DNA from: Brevipalpus yothersi
Taxonomy: Eukaryota > Arthropoda > Arachnida > Trombidiformes > Tenuipalpidae
Direction of reading: 5' to 3'
DNA: 64,000 bases
Assembly (NCBI GenBank): GCA_003956705.1
Contig: QZCP01000346.1
Span: forward strand, 62,001-126,000
Part shown: positions 22,891 to 34,319 of the stretch, in pieces
Layout: each line of letters opens with the position of its first letter
Position numbering within the stretch: the first letter of the stretch is position 1
The notes under the pieces: model-generated
Told to the model about the DNA's origin: nothing
Seen by the model: the letters and a program-made list of their open reading frames with translations, nothing else
The model's database searches: none
Made by a program: the position numbers and the translations under genes

Positions 22891-23594
22891 CCATTATGGT
22901 ACATTGATTGTCGTAACAAGAAATATGGTTTTTCTAATGCTGAAATGAATATATGTTGGTATTGCTGGAGAAAACAAGAAGGTTTTTTTGTCTGAATTGT
23001 AGGAGGGTGAGTAAATACCTTTATAGAATTCGAGGAGATTCATATTTGCTAGACATGTGATAATTCCATCATGATTACTCCTAACTCCATTTGGAGGGGA
23101 AAGCTTCAATACATTGAATTGAGTTTTGAAAATAAAACTATCGAAAAGAAGAAAAAAGAATGAATCCCATGTTCGAAGGATAAAAGACATGTCCGGAATT
23201 CGTCCGTTTTGGGTTTTTTTCCGATTCTAGGTGAACTTTTGACGGAAGGAACGAATATTGCATCGAAAATTCGATCAAACTCTTAGAACTCATGATATCG
23301 TAATAGTGACCTGAACGTTAGAAGTTTTTTCGAAAATTGGAAAAAAGCACTTTTTCTCACGATAAATTAGATGAGGATTCCAAAAATTATGCCGAAAATG
23401 TCTAGTCACATTTCAATTAAGCAGAGCTTCCAGAAAAAGCCGTTAAAGCATATGATCTGACAATATTAGATAGATATTCACACAGAAACGAGGCCGAGAC
23501 GGCTTTTGACCTGAGATCACATTTTATACCATCCCGAACCATTTGCTCTCATATGATACCTATTTCAGTAGAAGAAGTTCTTCTAAAAGGACAA

Positions 23595-25005
23595 TGCCCA
23601 TTCTCCATGGGAAAAGTGCCCATGCCCAGATTTTCTTGGAACTTTCTTATCATATGTTATCAGGTGCGATAAGACCAAAAATGGAGATAAGAATTCTCTA
23701 TGACTAATACTTCCGGCGATATGACTGTTTTTTTATTTTGACTAAAAGTCATCGTATCATGATAAGAGTGGTATCATAAGAATTCTTATCAAGAGTGTAA
23801 TAAGATGAGCTATGACTCATGCATCAAAAGTTGATAAAAAAAGGTGAAAAATGCTTTTTTTCTCCAGTGGAAAAACGTGTTCTGACCCAGAAATGGGAGT
23901 AATACCAACACATTCCTTATCAAAAATAGGATAAGATGAGACATTTCATGAATGCATGTTTTTGGTGGAACATGGTCAAAGAGGAGAAAAACTGTTTTCC
24001 TGGAGAGAAAAGTCTGACCCAGAGATGGTGATGATGTTACAATATCTCACTTCCTTGATAAGATAAGAAGAGCAGCAGTCCATCAGCTTTGTTTCGGTTG
24101 AAGTTGGTAAAAAATCAAGAAATTCATATATTCATCAACGATCTCACAGGTGAGCTCACCATTGCTGGGACCTAGAAATTATCCTCAAAGTGAAATCAAA
24201 TAAAAAAATAAAACAATGAAAATCCTCAAAATAAACAAGATGATAATATTAAATAAATAAAAAATTCCGTTTCTTCCAATTCATGGTCCTTCAACCTCTC
24301 GCGTGAATCCGAAGGACACTAAAAGGTTGAAGAAGCTCCCCCGGCTAATGATGACAAGAGCTTCCAGATCTTTTGGAAGATATCTTGGCTTCTCCCGGCA
24401 AAAAGGGCAGCTCCATGGGGAAGGGGATATAGATGGAGCTGCTAAAAAAAGGGAAGAGGCTGAGGCTGAGAAAGCAAGAGCCATCCATTGGACTGAGTTT
24501 GGCCAAGAGGTTCAGACTTCCATCAAAATCGATGAAAGGAAGAAGCCCCCTGAGCAGAAAAGTGGACTTCAGCTCATTTACGATAAGGGCTTCCGAGTCA
24601 TATTCCATAAACATTGACGAGTGGAGGCAAGGATAACCACTCAAAAAAACTGTCCAAGGTTTTTTAACCCTCGTGAATATAAGAATCATTGGATTTCTGA
24701 TCAACTCCCCCCTCGGGGATCAAAGGGTATGATTCATCTAATCTCATCAAGGGGACTTTTCCTCCAATTTTTATTAACTTTTGATGCGTGAGTCATAGCT
24801 CATCTTATTACACTCTTGATAAGAATTCTTATGATACCACTCTTATCATGATACGATGACTTTTAGTCAAAATAAAAAAACAGTCATATCGCCGGAAGTA
24901 CTAGTCATAGAGAATTCTTATCTCCATTTTTGGTCTTATCGCACCTGATAACATGTGATAAGAAAGTTCCAAGAAAATCTAGGCATGGGCAGTTTTGGAC
25001 ATTGC
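23595..25005. repeat. Long inverted repeat, 235-bp arms, flanking a small frame
   Basis: The left arm 23595-23832 and right arm 24776-25005 are near-perfect reverse complements, sharing GCATGGGCA, CTGATAACATGTGATAAGAA, TCATATCGCCGGAAGT and ATGAGTCATAGCTCATCTTA blocks. They enclose about 945 bp with one small plus-strand frame. This looks like an element nested in, or forming the left module of, the 6.2-kb transposon. A third arm copy is at 20424-20665. Confidence 0.88.
24303..24617 (+). CDS. Small basic protein of unknown function, copy 1
   Basis: A 104-codon frame inside the long inverted repeat. Its C-terminal half is clearly related to the products at 28358-28779 and 38258-38662: RHFGRHLG-like, then AKLYVAG-like, an Ala/Glu/Lys-rich helix, then KG-x-x-PP-x-Q-x-SG-x-x-L-x-Y-x-KG. 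It is basic, lacks membrane segments and is probably helical. No known domain recognised. The N-terminus is shorter than in copy 3 and the start may be degraded. The sequence after its end (AGTGGAGGCAAGGATAACCA) is conserved in all three copies. Confidence 0.55.
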   Translation: MNPKDTKRLKKLPRLMMTRASRSFGRYLGFSRQKGQLHGEGDIDGAAKKREEAEAEKARAIHWTEFGQEVQTSIKIDERKKPPEQKSGLQLIYDKGFRVIFHKH

Positions 25006-25397
25006 CCTTTCCGAGAAAAATCAAGGCACCTCCATGCAAAAGCAATTTTCTCTCAGTTGGTCGTTGGTCGTGGAGGAGGTAAGATCTCTTCCTTCCACAT
25101 TACGGTTTGGATAGAAGTAGTCTGCCTGGACGACCGCAGTTTCGCATTAACTCGTCTCTGGGCAACTACTTCTATCCCTAGGGACAAGTAGGGTCAGGCT
25201 CGATTTTTTGTTTTCTGTCGCGCCATCTATCGGATTTAAATAAGCAGCAAAGTATATCGTCCCATCTCATTCTCTCGTTCTTTTCCAGATTTGAAGCGAC
25301 TGAAGAAATTTTTTTAGAGTTTTGGAAGGAAAAAAGCTGTAGCAAATAGGGATTACTGTTATTCTAGTGTATATCCAAATATAAAGCAAAAATCTCC

Positions 25398-27428
25398 ATG
25401 AAAAATCTTGTATCTGCGCTTATTCTATTTTATTCGATATCGAAAAAAATGAATCCTCCCAAGAATTGTAAGGACTGTGGACTTCCTTTCAAGCGGCTAT
25501 TAAGAAAAGAAGGACAGCGCATACATAAAATCTGTAATGAATCAATGAGAGAGTTTCTTCAAGAGAAGGCTCCTGCACTTTAGATAGTAATTGGTGATTC
25601 CATCTGTACTTCTTGCAGAAATCTGTATGATAGGAACATGAAAGATATAAGATCAAGATCTCTCACATCTGATCGATCATCACCACAGCCCAGTCCGTCT
25701 TGCTCATCAACACAGCCTGGTCCATCTCGTTTAACACCTCAGCCCTCTTCATCAGAGCTATTTCCTTTCGACGATGTCAGTAGATCTGAAACTCTCTGTG
25801 TTTTTGAAAGCCAGTCAATCCCAACAGGTAATAGAACTGATACAGATGATGCGATTGGGAGTGAGTCAAGCTATCCATCTTCTGAATATTCTTCGGGTGA
25901 TGATGGCTCAGATGATGGCTAATGGGAATCTTATGATCCTTGGGAAGAACCTTCTAATGACGATGATTCTGATGACTCTGAGACTCCACCCACCAATAGA
26001 GGTACCAAAAAAACCATCTCCTCACACATGCGATGTATCTCCGGTTGTCGATCACCTGTTGCTTTGAAAACAGTCCCCAAAAGTCGACGTGTTGGAACTA
26101 TTTGGCTCCATCAGATCTTGATCCCGCTCGGAGCTAGGTGCTGCAACTCTCATCTTACTGAATAATGGGTCCATATCCAGGTAAAAGATGAAGAACTCAA
26201 TCCAAGAGAGTTCGAAGAAGCAAATGCATTACTGAGAAGATCTCAAAATCACACTGGTAGATGCAAGCTCCCACCACTAACACGGGGAAATGATAAACAG
26301 TACCAACATCTCACATCTTGGAAAGTGAGCGACTTCATCGATCTTCAGTCTTATCTTCCTGATAGCTTGCACGAGTCCTTGGGTTCTTATCTTTTCTTCC
26401 TTAGAGCTGGAGTACCAATGAGAACAACAGCCTTTGTTTTTGGTCTGAAAAAGAGCACCCTCATGGATAATATTGAGAAGATAAGATCTGGTTTGCTGTC
26501 GTCTTTTGTTCCATTGAACTTGGGGTTTGAGAACTAAACGCGAGATAGAGCGATTGAGCACATGAGCTTGATTTCTTCTTCATTGTTCCCTCTCAACAAT
26601 GAGTCATCTATCCATCTGAGATGCCACCTACATATACGTTCAAAAAAGTAGTAACAATGAATTCCAGCGCAAAACATTTTCTGCCCGGAAGAATGGATCA
26701 TTGTACAAGCCAATGGTTTGAATTCTCCCAAATGGCTATATCTTGGATGTAATACCTAATTTTCCAGCAACTCAGAATGATGCAACCATCCTCAGAGATA
26801 TTTCCAGCTACAGTTCCGCTTCAACAATTTCTTCCATTCTGGTGCTATTTTCATACTGGATCGCAGCTTGCGAGACGTTGCTCAAACACTGAGAGCACGA
26901 GTTTATCAGGCTCATCATTCTCCATTTGTTAGGCGAAGTTGGGAAAACGCTGAAGGTGCTCAACTATCAGCACGAGAAGCAAATTAATCCAGAGAATTGA
27001 CAAAAATCAGACCTCAAGTGGAACAAGTCAACGGTCAGATAAAGATAAAGTTTGAGAAGTTTGCTAACGCGATCGACAACAAGTATATCCAAAACTCAAT
27101 GAAAGATCTGAGAGTCATGGCTGCGGTCATCAACAAATATCATCCACGCTTCTTATCAGATCGTGGTAGGGAGCCACTAATTATAGAAAGAATGCTGAGT
27201 CGAGAGAACGTTGGAGACAAGCTGGCGAAGATGATCATCAGAGTGAGTATTGACCGTCGGACTAGTAACTGGCGCTTGTACAATCCTGTTGGAGGGGAAG
27301 ATCAACCTTTCACAGGTGATGAGCTGTATCTACTGTCATGTGGTACCTGTGGCTGTGAATGGATTGATAGCTACAAGACAGAATGCTGGAAAAAAGGGTT
27401 GCAGCGGGATGTGAGTATACAGATATGA
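25398..27428 (+). pseudogene. Decayed DDE transposase (DDE_Tnp_4-like)
   Basis: Joining plus-strand frames across several stops and shifts gives one protein outline: an N-terminal region with paired Cys (CKDC and CTSC motifs, about 25450-25620) that may bind zinc, an acidic Ser/Asp-rich linker (25640-25990), a helix-turn-helix-like segment (26325-26537) and a catalytic part with YIYVQKSS and FQRKTFS (about 26620-26690), an ILDRSLRDV Asp motif (about 26850-26880) and a VEQVNGQIKIKF Glu motif (about 27015-27050). These match the layout of IS5-type DDE nucleases of PIF/Harbinger- and ISL2EU-like elements. Stops after residue positions near 25580, 25920, 26170, 26535 and 26985 show it is dead. 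Confidence 0.75.
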
Positions 27429-28357
27429 GCTTCAAACTCTTTCGCAAAAATTAGTTATCCATCTGTTATTCCCAATAATAGCTCAAGTTATATCATGATT
27501 CATTGGGATATCTCGAAGAATCTTCATCATATGGGATAGAGATTGCTTCTCCGTATTTCCTGAGAGCCAAGATGCATTCGAGACACAAGAGAACGACAAT
27601 TTACCACGTTTTGTCTTGATTGATCTCGAAAGAGAGGGGATTGATCAAGTAATTGATTTGTAATGTAAATGTTTCTCGGGGAGGACAACGATAAGTCCTT
27701 GTGAACAGGCTCTCTGTCTGTTGTCCATCGTCGGAAGTGGCTTTGATAGCCCAGCTCATACATGTTCACATGATACGACTCTGAGAGGGAGAAGAGATGC
27801 CCAAGAGGAAAGCCCAGATGAGCAATGGTGGAGTATGAATAAAAAATAATTAATCGAACTTTGACGAGAGTTATTTTTTGTTGCAGAGAATTTAAAGTTT
27901 AGCACCCTCACCATGATCAGTTTCCACCCTATTAGCTGAAGAAATTCCAATTACACTATTTAATTTGGAGCATTCTCATTCATAGTCATTTTTAGTCATC
28001 ATGAAATCCTATTCAATCCTTTCTCTGTTTTTCTTCATTTCACAACTAGTCTTAAGACTTACAACTGTAAATACTTTATCGAATCCTTTTCTCACGTTTC
28101 TTTGACATCGATAGTCATTGTATGTTAAATATCAATCACCTGTTCAATGATACTCGGTTCCTCAGAGATATCAGAGTTGATTCACTCAAATGATGGAAAG
28201 GTCTCACATGAGTAAACTTGAGTGATATACTTTTTAACGGACTTCAGAAAAAACACCCTGAGCTTCTCAGCAGAACAACTGACACCACGTGAAGGTGAAG
28301 CTAATGTCAGTCTTGGACAGTTTTTTCAAGTGGTTGTCCTTGCCTCCACTCAGCTAT

Positions 28358-28779
28358 CTATCTGTAACGTGACTGACAGATCTTATCGTGAGCACTCATT
28401 TGCTCAGGAGGCTTCTGTCCTTTCTCAATCGCCATCTCTGTTAGAAGCTTCTGTGCAATGGTTACTCTTCGATAAGCATCCTGTCTCGCACTCATAGCTT
28501 CTTCTCCTTTGCTTCTCCTTCCTTTCCCGCCACCCAAAGTTTTGCTTTCCCATGGTGCACATCGATGTGTTTGTTCCACGCCTCTATGGCCTTTCGTTCA
28601 AACTTGCCTGGTCGCTTGTTTTTTTTCTTTTCTTGTAGATAGTTCACAGCCCCTCCTGGCAGATTATCAGCATACTTCTTCCTAGATTGCTTTCTTTTTG
28701 AGTACTTCTTCTGCTTACGCGTGAGTTCTTCCTCACACTCGCCTTCAGAAGGCTGGCATGTTCCTGGCTGAGGTTCCAT
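28358..28779 (-). pseudogene. Small basic protein of unknown function, copy 2 (frameshifted)
   Basis: Two overlapping minus frames (28492-28779 and 28358-28579) together cover the same protein as at 38258-38662: a Lys/Arg-rich N-terminal half, AKLWVAGKEGEA, then EKGQKPPEQ. A shift near 28500 splits it. It lies convergent to the transposase and on the right side of the same transposon, as would suit a second gene of an autonomous element. The adjoining AGTGGAGGCAAGGACAACCA and CACCACGTGAAGGT blocks are shared with the copy near 38.2 kb. Confidence 0.6.
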
Positions 28780-28799
28780 GTCAGAAAATGCTCAATGAT

Positions 28800-29390
28800 C
28801 AGAGAAAGTTAGCTCAATTAACGATTCTGGAGTCGATCCACTAGCTCCTTCTCTGACACTGTGGCGAATGATTAATTATAACAGATATCTCCACACTAAA
28901 TCACTCCATAACCAAGATTCGATAGCAATTAAACACGGAAAAAGCTTTTAAACATATTATCTCAATTTTTACTATCGATAAACATTGAAAAGAGGTTTTT
29001 GAGTTCTAAATCTACTATTAATGCTGAATTCAGCAATCTCAACCAAAGTTAGTAGGTTTTTAACCTCAATTTTAATCAAAAACCGTAGAAAAATGGCCAT
29101 TTTTCCATAGTTTTGTGTTTTTTGGCAATAAGAGTCAATTTTTTGGTGAGTTCAAAGTAACTGAAGCTTTGAGAGTCATATGAAGATGAGATAAGGCAAA
29201 ATTATCATTCGAGAATCGGAAAAATATGAAAATTTGCGGAATTCGGCTAGAAATTCAAGGTCGGATATCTTCATGACCTTTGACTCTATAGAGTCATTTC
29301 TGGTAGCATTTTGATTTAAAGACTGAGTTCTTCAAGAATATGAAGTTTCATCGAAATCTATCACGGGTGAAAAACGGGCCTTATCCGGAC
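28800..29390. other. Right non-coding end of the 6.2-kb transposon
   Basis: No frame is supported. The last 60 bp (TTTCATCGAAATC, then GGGCC before the inverted repeat) resemble the right end of the sibling element at about 39855-39900, which helps define the terminus. Confidence 0.6.
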
Positions 29391-29729
29391 ATGTCTTTTG
29401 AATTTGAATGGTTTTTTGGTCTGGTCAACAGATCAGTCCGTACTTGAGCCTCTTCTTTACAATAGGCTCAATTCGGAATCTCTTGATAATATTGATAAGA
29501 ATGATCTTAGCCTCCAATATCGCTAATCTTTCACCAACACAACGTATAGGGCCATCACCAAATGGAATAGAAGCACCAGAAAGAATTTTGTCAATGTTTC
29601 CAGGCGCAAAGCGAGATGGATTGAACTTTTCTAGATCTGGATAGATCTCTTGGTCATGATGAATAAAGTATATGAAAGTGACTGAGAGGATACCTTTCGG
29701 AATGGTATAACCATCGAGCGTGATATCTT

Positions 29730-30075
29730 TGCAAGCCAGTATCTGGCCCATGGTAGAATAGAAGCACTTCATTCCTCTATATCTCTATCTCTTTCGTTAT
29801 ATGCATCATTTTATTGATTTTTGTCCAGACAGACACATGAATTGAATGTCTCCCACAGACTGGACGTCCAGAGTATAGCCTTGATGCTTAATAGATGATC
29901 AATATTGTCCTGCTCGTGTAGAGCTTTTGCAGTATATTCTATTCTCTCTTGATATCTGGAAGCATACAAAGTATAAAATAAAGGACAAAGGAATTCTCGC
30001 TCTCGAGATGAGAACATCGGAGATGATATTGAAATTGTGCGTTTTCTCTATCTCAATGCAACAAATTCGTGTGCA
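29730..30075 (+). repeat. Left LTR
   Basis: 346 bp, starting TGCAAGCC and ending GTGTGCA. Compared with the right LTR it has a few substitutions and short indels near 30015-30060, suggesting a modest age since insertion. Confidence 0.92.
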
Positions 30076-30078
30076 TTT

Positions 30079-30094
30079 TGGTGTTCGCACCAGG
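30079..30094 (+). other. Candidate primer-binding site
   Basis: TGGTGTTCGCACCAGG, three bases after the left LTR, starts with the TGG expected opposite a tRNA CCA end. I cannot name the tRNA. The first 14 bases also form a five-pair stem with a TTCG loop, which may be coincidence. Confidence 0.5.
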
Positions 30095-31171
30095 TTTTCG
30101 ATGTAAAGAAATTCTGGGTGCTTAGTGCTGTTAACTTGCTGCTTTGTATGCTTGTTTCTATTCCATATATGCGAACTGTTATCAAAATGTGTCGGAATTT
30201 TGGTGGCTAGTCGATTCATGGAATTCTCAGAAATACACAACTGAGATCCAGCAATCTTGGGTGTGCTCCTGGGTGCTCCTTCATGTGTATTTGTTTCAAG
30301 ATACTGGATTCTGGAGTACATGGAATTTCAGTTTACTAGAAATCTGCTGTGAAGAATACCCAAAGAATAACTACTAAGAATTGTCAATCTACAAGTGTAC
30401 TCTTGGACATTCATAGGACATTCATATATATAATATGATATCATAAGCCTGATATTGTGTGAAGTCCTTCAGTTGAGGACAAGGATTTGCAGCTGAGGTA
30501 AGCTGGTTCCATGCTGATTTTTTGTCGTAGACTCTGGTTCTAAGCCCAATGAAGGGTAAAACAATGATTTGTTATCCATTCTCATGCACTGATGGACCCA
30601 GTGTAAGGGTCAACAATTAATTCAGCTTTCCTTTCTGAATTTTCTCATGAAAGTTATTAAGAATCCCTACCATAGTAACCCAGTGAAGGGTGGATGAATT
30701 GTCGCCCAGTATTGAATGATCTATCGAATGAAAAATTATTGTGAATGTTGTCAGAACGTCCCAGTGATAGGGACAAGAATTCATGTGAGCCTAATTGAAA
30801 ATGAATGCAAAAATAACCCAAAAATCGAAAAGTCTTTGGGAGAATCAAATATCTTATGGATCAAACTGATGGTCCAATAGAATCATGGATATTTAATGAT
30901 GCTTACAGCTCGACGTTTTTGAAATCGATAGACACATAGTCTAAGCAGTCAAATAAGATTCCCATAAGATCAAGTGTAAACCAAAAATTGTAGTACTAAG
31001 GTATAGCTACCTTTCCGACGTGAAGTAATTGTAATTTAACAAGAATCAAGCAATTGAAATTCAATTGTCATTTAAACTGAGCGGATATATAGTTTGGTGA
31101 GTGATTAACATGTATAGCCCCTCTTGGTAAATTCGCAAATTTTGAACAATGATTAACTTGAGTGTTCACAT

Positions 31172-31767
31172 TTCGATGTTTTCTGGTGATAATTCTGATG
31201 ATGATTCGATTGACTGGATGATTTTGAGATGATAGCTGATGCACTGCAGCTCGATGAATATGGAAAGCTCTTGCATTTGCCTACTCGTCTAACAGGAACC
31301 GCAAGGACGTGGTTCAGGTTTTTACGGCCAACAGTTGGGCCAAACAAACCAATCGATTCTTATCATAAACTCAAATCTGAAATGTCGATGCACTTTACAC
31401 GCAACAATTGGGGGAGGAATATTATCGGAGAATTCTCAAAACTAAACAGAAGGAAGGCGAAGCAGCTCAAAGTTACATACTAAACATGATATACATGTGT
31501 AAAAAGGTGGACGAAAATATGGGTGAAAAAATGGTGTATCTAATTCGAAGAGGCTTACATTCTAATCTGAAAATTTGGCTCGATATTCATGATCCAATTT
31601 CTGTTGATGAACTGTTGGAGCAAGCTCAAAATGTTGAAAATACCGAAGATGAACTTTCCAGGATTGAGGACCCTGAAGAAGCTCAGAAAGCAAGACGGCA
31701 ATTGATAAAATTAGCAAAACTCACTACAGGAGCCAAAAGATCGAGACAAATGATCTTGCCAATCTGA
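31172..31767 (+). pseudogene. gag-like polyprotein of the LTR element
   Basis: Reading across two frameshifts (near 31220 and 31430) gives a retrotransposon gag outline: an acidic start followed by D-W-M, a helical segment with LHLPTRLTGTARTWF (about 31270-31315, the classic Ty3/gypsy-type capsid signature), then YILNMIYMCKKVDENM and LIRRGL (the C-terminal capsid helices). No zinc knuckle follows. The product would be a capsid-forming structural protein of the element. The shifts make it non-functional as it stands. Confidence 0.75.
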
Positions 31768-31803
31768 GATGATGATAAAAGTCAGCATGATGACTCACGG
31801 CTC

Positions 31804-32487
31804 GTGGAGGAGCCCAATAATGGCTCTATGTTTGGAACTAAATATTCCTCCGAGGAAGTCAATCTGGAACCCAAAGAACTCAAAGAAGAGTTGGAGCAAC
31901 TGGTCTACGGTGATCAGCCAACTAGTAGTTATGATGGAAATGATGGTGAATCAGTTGATATAAATATTGCGGACTCAGCAGAGTCATACAGTGAATCCTC
32001 AGATGAGATGGACAGTGGGATCTTATCTGATTCCAAATCTGCTTGACTTGGAGATGGAAAGATGACTTTGGATCACACTGAAAAGACTAAAAATGAGTTG
32101 GAGTTAGAATCCGAATCCGAAATATCTCATGTAAAAATTGAAAACCTGATGACCAATGTTCCCACCAAGATCGAGGCTCATCCGTATGAACAGAAGCTTA
32201 ACTGTTTGGAAAACTGTAGGGCTGAGGATTTCAAACCTCATGACGAAAATGATCGAGTTGATGATTTGCAAGCTCACGCAAAGCAAAATAGTGACTGTTG
32301 TTCGATGCACAATACCCAAGAAGCAATCGGAGATATGAAAGCTCATTCTCGAAATCAAACATTGTCACTTCTGAATAACCGGAAAATTTTGACCAAGCTC
32401 GATGTGAAGCTGATTTATGGTGGTCAATTGGATGGAGTAATTCGACAAACAATTACATGTTGTTGGCTCAGAATTCTTCAGTTTTGA
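31804..32487 (+). CDS. Acidic frames downstream of gag, unknown
   Basis: Two frames, 31804-32046 and 32062-32487, are rich in Glu, Asp and Ser and may be the acidic tail of gag or of a linker protein. No known motif. An in-frame stop just separates them. They could be remnants only. Confidence 0.3.
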
Positions 32488-32784
32488 AGAGTTGATCACA
32501 ATGTGGTGCAAATCAGCCCATTTGTCAGAGTCACTGCTCTGATTCGAGATGAAAACAATACATGGGATGTTTGGGACCAATATAAAGCACCAAAGTTGGG
32601 GAATATTGTAGTAGAGACATTTATTGGGGATGATATTTGATATCATGATATTTTATGCCCAAAGTTTGCTCATCAAGTGAAGCTACCAGAGGTGGGCAAA
32701 AATATGGATGACTACAATGAAATACTTAATGAGACCTGTGAACCTAGTGAATAACTTATTAGAATTACGTCAGAAATCGTAAAT

Positions 32785-33105
32785 TTGGTGAAACCCTTGG
32801 TAGATAACCAGTTTTCTGCTAAGGAAACTCTAGAGATTATGAGTGTCGGTGATGATGACTTACCAATGGATATGATGAATATAATTCATAGAATGAGCAA
32901 CAGTGGACTTGCAACACTTGGCCCAAACCCTGATAAAATAAGAGAAAGCTTATTTTCTGATCTCTCAAGATGGTTTCACTACCACGAACTGTCTGGGAAA
33001 CGGGTGATTCTGTTTCGACTTGAAATAGCAATAATCTTGCTGGTTGTAAGCTTTTCTTGTTACCATCATTGCTGGAGTAGAAAACTCAAGATATTCACAA
33101 AATGA
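32785..33105 (+). CDS. Unknown frame with a C-terminal membrane helix, inside the LTR element
   Basis: 106 codons, with a hydrophobic stretch near the end (about residues 76-94, EIAIILLVVSFSCYHHCW) followed by basic residues, as in a single-pass membrane protein. The position between gag and the right LTR could suit a structural or membrane protein, but I do not recognise a family and will not assign one. Confidence 0.3.
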   Translation: MVKPLVDNQFSAKETLEIMSVGDDDLPMDMMNIIHRMSNSGLATLGPNPDKIRESLFSDLSRWFHYHELSGKRVILFRLEIAIILLVVSFSCYHHCWSRKLKIFTK

Positions 33106-33263
33106 CGATATTGCAGTACATTACATATTCTCAGAATACTAGTTCAGTGTCTCCAAGTGGAAGGAGAAGATTAAAATTTAGTTCATTCGCTGTAGAAATG
33201 AAAATATTTTCACAAGGCTATGGACACCAGAGTAACTCTAATTAAGATGGTGAAACTAAAATA

Positions 33264-33794
33264 ATGACTGATATTCAATTCCAGATTATGCAGCGGCTCA
33301 ATACTGTGAAACCCTGGTGGGAAAGTTTTTATTATCTTCGACGTTACGTTTCCCTACCTAATGAAGTTGATGGAGGTCTTGAGGTGAACCAATTTCTCCA
33401 CGAAAAGTGCTCACGAGATATAATACTTGAAGTGAATGGCCAATCAGTTGTGGCAATCACAAAGAATAAGGCGATGGGGATGATGATCAATCCATGTCTC
33501 ATTACGATGATCAGAAGAGGTCGACCAGTAATGCCCCTCAATCTCGATGATTTAATTCGGAAGTATGACCACAACAGAGAAAGTCCAGAAGTTTCACAAG
33601 TAATCAATGCCATTATTGTTGGTAGAAGAAGTGCAAACTTGCCTCAAGATCAGGAGTTGGACATAGAAATGAATTTCGTTACTGAACTGGAACCGCGACA
33701 AAATTTGATCCAAAACAACGGAGAACTGATAGCATTTGTTGTTCCTAGAGACGAACCAGATCTAAATGGACCACCGGAGATGCTTCCACAATAG
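33264..33794 (+). CDS. Unknown 176-residue frame near the right LTR
   Basis: The longest intact frame in the element, starting MTDIQFQIMQRL and ending just before the purine tract region. It is mixed in composition with no membrane helix and no polymerase, integrase, protease or RNase H motif visible to me. It survives without stops while gag is frameshifted, so it may be the more recently selected or simply luckier frame. Confidence 0.45.
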   Translation: MTDIQFQIMQRLNTVKPWWESFYYLRRYVSLPNEVDGGLEVNQFLHEKCSRDIILEVNGQSVVAITKNKAMGMMINPCLITMIRRGRPVMPLNLDDLIRKYDHNRESPEVSQVINAIIVGRRSANLPQDQELDIEMNFVTELEPRQNLIQNNGELIAFVVPRDEPDLNGPPEMLPQ

Positions 33795-33979
33795 ATGATA
33801 AAACTATGCTTCACCCTAATGTTTTGATGTCTTCGTTTCTGTTTTTCAAAATGTAATAGTGTTTAAGGCTTAAAATGTTCTATAGATCAATGTATACCAT
33901 GTATGTCATATTGTACTATGTATATCTATCTAATGTCATACTGAGAAAGTTCAGAGCTCTTCCCCTCAGAAGGGGATAG

Positions 33980-34319
33980 AGCAAGCCAGTATCTGGCCCC
34001 TGGTAGAATAGAAGCACTTCATTCCTCTATATCTCTATCTCTTTCGTTATATGCATCATTTTATTGATTTTTGTCCAGACAGACACATGAATTGAATGTC
34101 TCTCACAGACTGGACGTCCAGAGTATAGCCTTGATGCTTAATAGATAATCAATATTGTCCTGCTCGTGTAGAGCCTTTGCAGTAAATTCTATTCTCTCTT
34201 GATATCTGGAAGCATACAAAGTATAAAATAAAGGACAGAGGAATTCTCGCTCTCGAGATGAGAACATCGAGATGATTCTGATATTGTGCATTTTCTCTAT
34301 CTCAACAAATTCGTGTGCA
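33980..34319 (+). repeat. Right LTR
   Basis: About 340 bp, matching the left LTR apart from a few substitutions and short indels; preceded by a purine tract and followed by the ATCTT target duplication. Confidence 0.92.

Larger units (their letters stand above)
23184..29399. mobile_element. 6.2-kb terminal-inverted-repeat DNA transposon
   Basis: The left end AAAGACATGTCCGGA (about 23185) and right end TCCGGACATGTCTTT (about 29399) are reverse complements. Outside them the sequence is the 3' end of a P450: removing the element joins GGATAAA to TTTGAATTT, the arrangement found intact at 4000-4010. No target duplication is evident with this boundary. Inside are a long inverted repeat with a small frame (23595-25005), a decayed DDE transposase (25398-27428) and another copy of the small frame (28358-28779, minus). 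A 2.3-kb sibling with related ends is at 37568-39915. The superfamily is uncertain: the transposase looks IS5/PIF-Harbinger/ISL2EU-like, but the expected 2-3 bp target duplications were not confirmed. Confidence 0.8.
29730..34319 (+). mobile_element. LTR retrotransposon, gag-bearing, without recognisable pol
   Basis: Two direct repeats of about 340 bp bound a 3.9-kb interior, flanked by a 5-bp target duplication ATCTT (29725-29729 and 34320-34324). It interrupts a P450 exon: removing it rejoins GATATCTT to CATCAATC as in CYP-C. The left LTR begins TG and both end CA; the right LTR begins AG, a point change. A primer-binding candidate and a purine tract (about AAGGGGATAGA, 33970-33980) are in place. 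The interior has a gag-like region and further frames of unknown type, but no reverse transcriptase, integrase or protease motif. It is therefore non-autonomous or internally deleted. Confidence 0.92.

Noticed and set aside
30079..30094. Reading TGGTGTTCGCACCA as a tRNA-related gene or regulatory hairpin
   Set aside because: Position directly after the LTR makes a primer-binding site the simpler explanation; no tRNA cloverleaf is present.
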